Source: Parcubacteria group bacterium CG11_big_fil_rev_8_21_14_0_20_41_14
GTDB lineage: Bacteria > Patescibacteriota > Patescibacteriia > UBA2169
Length of the DNA stretch: 13,029 nucleotides
Direction: 5' to 3'
NCBI GenBank assembly: GCA_002787075.1
Contig: PCVT01000159.1
Coordinates: 1-13,029, forward strand
Both the position numbers and the translations under genes were made by a program. The notes below the pieces were generated by a model. That model searched no databases and had not been told where the DNA came from. It was given only the letters and a program-made list of their open reading frames with translations. Positions within the stretch are counted from its first letter, which is position 1. The number at the start of each line of letters is the position of its first letter. Below, piece after piece: positions 11,339 through 13,029 of this stretch.

Positions 11339-12316
11339 TTACTCGCTATCCGCCTCATTCCCGCCATGGAATTTTTCATGCATATCCTTGAGGCGCTTAT
11401 TGGTCAAATGCGTGTACATCTGCGTGGTTGCTACGCTTTTGTGGCCCAAAAATTCCTGCACACTGCGCAAATCAGCTCCATGCGCGAGTAAATCAGTGGC
11501 ATATGTATGCCGAAATGTGTGGGGCGTGATTTTTTTGGAAAGCCCAGCCATTTTGGAGTACTTATGAATCATCATCTGGATAGCGCGGGGCGTGAGCCGT
11601 TTTTCTTCTGGATTTTTTGATCGGACATTCACGAATAAGGGCTTGATGAAAATATTACCCCTCATGCCAAGATACTTCTTTATCCACTCGCCAGCGCGAG
11701 ACGAAATATAAACAGTGCGCACATGATTACCTTTGCCTTTGATTGACAGCTCAATAGTTTTGCTTGGATTTTCTTTTATCAAAAAAGATACTTGGTCAAT
11801 ATTCAGAGCAACCAGCTCTGATATGCGCATGCCAGTTGAAAATAGCGTTTCCAAAATCGCGCGATCGCGCAAACCAATGAATTCTCCAATATCTGGAATT
11901 GCCAATATCTTTTCCATATCTGGCAATTCCAGAAACGAAACCTGCACATCATGCTGTTCTTTCGCAAGCGATATTTTTGAGGAAGGAAGAGAAGCAATAT
12001 CCCTATCCGCGAAAAATTTCAGCAATGAACGCAAAGCAATCAAATAATAATTCTGCGAACGCTTGGCTAAATACTCATTGCGCGGAGTTTTATGCGAGCG
12101 CGCCAGAAACAAACGGTAATCCCAAATATGCTCCTGCTTAAGTTGAGAGGGAAGCAAGTCCTTTTGATTTGTTTTGCTCAGCCACTTCACAAACAAATTC
12201 AAATACTGGGAATAGTTTTTTTGCGTGTTATTGGACAAACCCTTTTCAATTTCGCAATAATCCAGAAAGGGGATGATTAAACTTCGTATTGGTTTTTGCG
12301 ATGAGGATATCTTCAT
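11339..12316 (-). CDS. XerC/XerD-type tyrosine recombinase
   Basis: The 325-residue enzyme probably resolves chromosome dimers at a dif-like site; in small genomes one Xer often does this alone. It has an N-terminal SAM-like core-binding domain (about 10-108) and a catalytic domain (about 125-315). All catalytic residues are visible: Arg164 in GMRISEL, Lys195 in KGKG, His266 and Arg269 in HTFRH, His292 in GHKS and Tyr301 in YTHL. Size and lack of extra domains favour a housekeeping Xer over a phage integrase, and no attachment site or mobile-element neighbours are seen. The frame is open to an ATG at 12379, but that lies before the TGCTATAAT promoter, so the ATG at 12316 is preferred. Confidence 0.9.
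   Translation of the reverse strand: MKISSSQKPIRSLIIPFLDYCEIEKGLSNNTQKNYSQYLNLFVKWLSKTNQKDLLPSQLKQEHIWDYRLFLARSHKTPRNEYLAKRSQNYYLIALRSLLKFFADRDIASLPSSKISLAKEQHDVQVSFLELPDMEKILAIPDIGEFIGLRDRAILETLFSTGMRISELVALNIDQVSFLIKENPSKTIELSIKGKGNHVRTVYISSRAGEWIKKYLGMRGNIFIKPLFVNVRSKNPEEKRLTPRAIQMMIHKYSKMAGLSKKITPHTFRHTYATDLLAHGADLRSVQEFLGHKSVATTQMYTHLTNKRLKDMHEKFHGGNEADSE
11892..11933. repeat. 13-bp perfect inverted repeat within the recombinase gene
   Basis: TCTGGAATTGCCA (11892-11904) and TGGCAATTCCAGA (11921-11933) are exact reverse complements separated by 16 nt. The minus strand encodes LELPDMEKILAIPDI here. The arms could form a stable mRNA hairpin. Confidence 0.6.
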
Positions 12317-12361
12317 ATATGCGTAAAGATGGAGAAGTAGAGCTTTATTGTTATTACTGGT

Positions 12362-12370
12362 ATTATAGCA
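12362..12370 (-). promoter_or_regulatory. Extended -10 promoter of the recombinase gene
   Basis: The minus strand reads TGC TATAAT within TTTGTGCTATAAT, a perfect extended -10. TTGTAC at 12391-12386 could be a weak -35 with a spacer of 18 bp. The start site would lie near 12355, about 39 nt before the ATG at 12316, a longer leader than the other promoters here give. Confidence 0.68.
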
Positions 12371-12380
12371 CAAATACAAT

Positions 12381-12408
12381 CATTCGTACAATATATGTAA
12401 AACGAATG
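12381..12408. repeat. 7-bp inverted repeat between ftsQ-like and recombinase genes
   Basis: CATTCGT (12381-12387) and ACGAATG (12402-12408) flank 14 nt in which ACA and TGT can also pair. It overlaps the place where a -35 box of the recombinase promoter would be. No T-run follows in either direction, so it is more like an operator or structural element than a terminator. The rest of 12317-12455 shows nothing else I can support. Confidence 0.4.
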
Positions 12409-12455
12409 AATAGGAATAAGAAACAACTGCAATATAATAGAACCGATATGCTTAC

Positions 12456-13029
12456 CTACTTAAAATAAACCCGATCTTTAATTCTTAAGTCCACATACTG
12501 CAAAGTAGCGCGTTTATCCTTTATCTTCTCATCCAGGGCTAATTCAAGCTTCTTAATTTGCGTTTCTAAGGATACAGAGGTACTCAGCATACCTTGCCAA
12601 TTCTCTGTAGTCACAAAGGTCATTTCATCAGCTATGCTTAAGTCCAGCTTCACATATGCCACTGAGACGTTTTGAGGCATCTTAGATACGGTTCTATACA
12701 CGGAAAAAATGAACTCAATCGTCTCTCTATCAAGCAATATGTCTCTGGAATTTATTTTCTGCGTATCTGGAATTTCAATTTCTATGACTGGAAATTTTTG
12801 CAAGTCATTTTCAGACATCTCAGCAGAAGACACAACAATTCCGTTTACGTCCAAATAGTAGTAGTCCTCTGAATAAGATATTTGCTCTTCTCCCTGTTCA
12901 ACTTCCTCTTCTCCATCCTCAATATTGTGCGACACTTGGTCTCCAGCCACTTGCCCGGCCTCTACATCCTCTTCTATGGCCTGCGCCTTGGTATGGGTTA
13001 TACTTATAGGGATTTTCACGCGTAAAACC
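12456..13029 (-). CDS. ftsQ: FtsQ/DivIB-like cell-division protein, C-terminal part (cut by window edge)
   Basis: The last 190 residues of a longer protein are present. The frame stays open to the window edge (VLRVKIPISITH), so the GTG at 13019 is unlikely to be the true start and the N-terminal membrane segment and most of the POTRA domain lie outside. Visible are the end of the POTRA domain, YYYLDVNGIVV at the usual FtsQ YYLDENGxVF position, a beta domain with FPVIEIEIP, and the typical end LQYVDLRIKDRVYFK. FtsQ-family proteins link FtsB/FtsL to the divisome outside the membrane. An acidic, low-complexity stretch of about 35 residues (EEDVEAG through EEEVEQGEEQ) separates POTRA and beta domains. 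The stop is TAG at 12458-12456. Confidence 0.75.
   Translation of the reverse strand, partial: VLRVKIPISITHTKAQAIEEDVEAGQVAGDQVSHNIEDGEEEVEQGEEQISYSEDYYYLDVNGIVVSSAEMSENDLQKFPVIEIEIPDTQKINSRDILLDRETIEFIFSVYRTVSKMPQNVSVAYVKLDLSIADEMTFVTTENWQGMLSTSVSLETQIKKLELALDEKIKDKRATLQYVDLRIKDRVYFK

Noticed and set aside
11339..12316. The tyrosine recombinase as an integrase of a mobile element
   Set aside because: There is no tRNA, attachment-like direct repeat, phage or plasmid gene nearby. Its length and neighbouring division gene fit a chromosomal Xer.
12317..12379. A 21-residue N-terminal extension of the recombinase starting at 12379
   Set aside because: It lies upstream of the TGCTATAAT promoter, has an odd composition (YNTSNNNKALLL), and Xer proteins normally begin near the MKISSS start.
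12433..12468. A plus-strand TATAAT followed by a six-codon frame (MLTYLK)
   Set aside because: It has no TG extension or -35 box, is antisense to the end of the ftsQ-like gene, and a peptide that short has no support.

Overview
The window is about 13 kb of compact bacterial chromosome, best explained as a member of the Candidate Phyla Radiation (Patescibacteria, probably Parcubacteria-like). The reasons are short genes packed head to tail, several start codons without a Shine-Dalgarno sequence, leaderless extended -10 promoters, a WecB/TagA-type transferase, a lysozyme-fold protein with C-terminal 'GKRRP' repeats, and a PriA homologue stripped of its ATPase motifs. The lineage is inferred from gene content; no rRNA or marker search was possible. 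There is no tRNA, rRNA, CRISPR array or transposase, and no gene-free stretch over 300 bases.

Layout. (1) 1-4695, minus strand: a five-gene operon, in transcription order a secreted lysozyme-fold/repeat protein, a LigB/MEMO-like protein, a PriA-like protein, def and the start of fmt. Junctions are 0 nt, a 4-nt ATGA overlap, a 50-nt spacer holding a degenerate dispersed repeat, and 1 nt. (2) 4768-5133, minus: a small coiled-coil protein with its own terminator and promoter. (3) 5223-7863, plus: a WecB/TagA/CpsF glycosyltransferase fused to a NUDIX domain, overlapping gltX by 8 nt. (4) 7865-8443: a hicBA toxin-antitoxin pair bracketed by two near-identical 38-bp direct repeats. (5) 8546-10739, plus: a cation-diffusion-facilitator transporter and an EnvC-like M23 peptidase, each with its own TGGTATAAT promoter. 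(6) 10777-13029, minus: an unrecognised protein that may be nuclease-like, a XerC/D-type tyrosine recombinase, and the C-terminal part of an FtsQ/DivIB-like division protein cut by the window edge.

The most notable signal is in the PriA-like gene at 620-2503. It keeps the PriA domain order, but Walker A, Walker B, motif VI and the zinc-binding cysteines are gone. Its reading frame also runs uninterrupted through four tracts that look like dispersed palindromic repeats. Its upstream neighbour, LigB/MEMO-like, has likewise lost the conserved histidines of its family, so the operon carries two apparently non-catalytic relatives of enzymes beside an intact def.

A second theme is promoter design. 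Extended -10 promoters lie against, or overlap, the T-tract of the preceding terminator, and the start codon follows 6 to about 21 nt after the -10 box. Such genes would make leaderless or very short-leader mRNAs.
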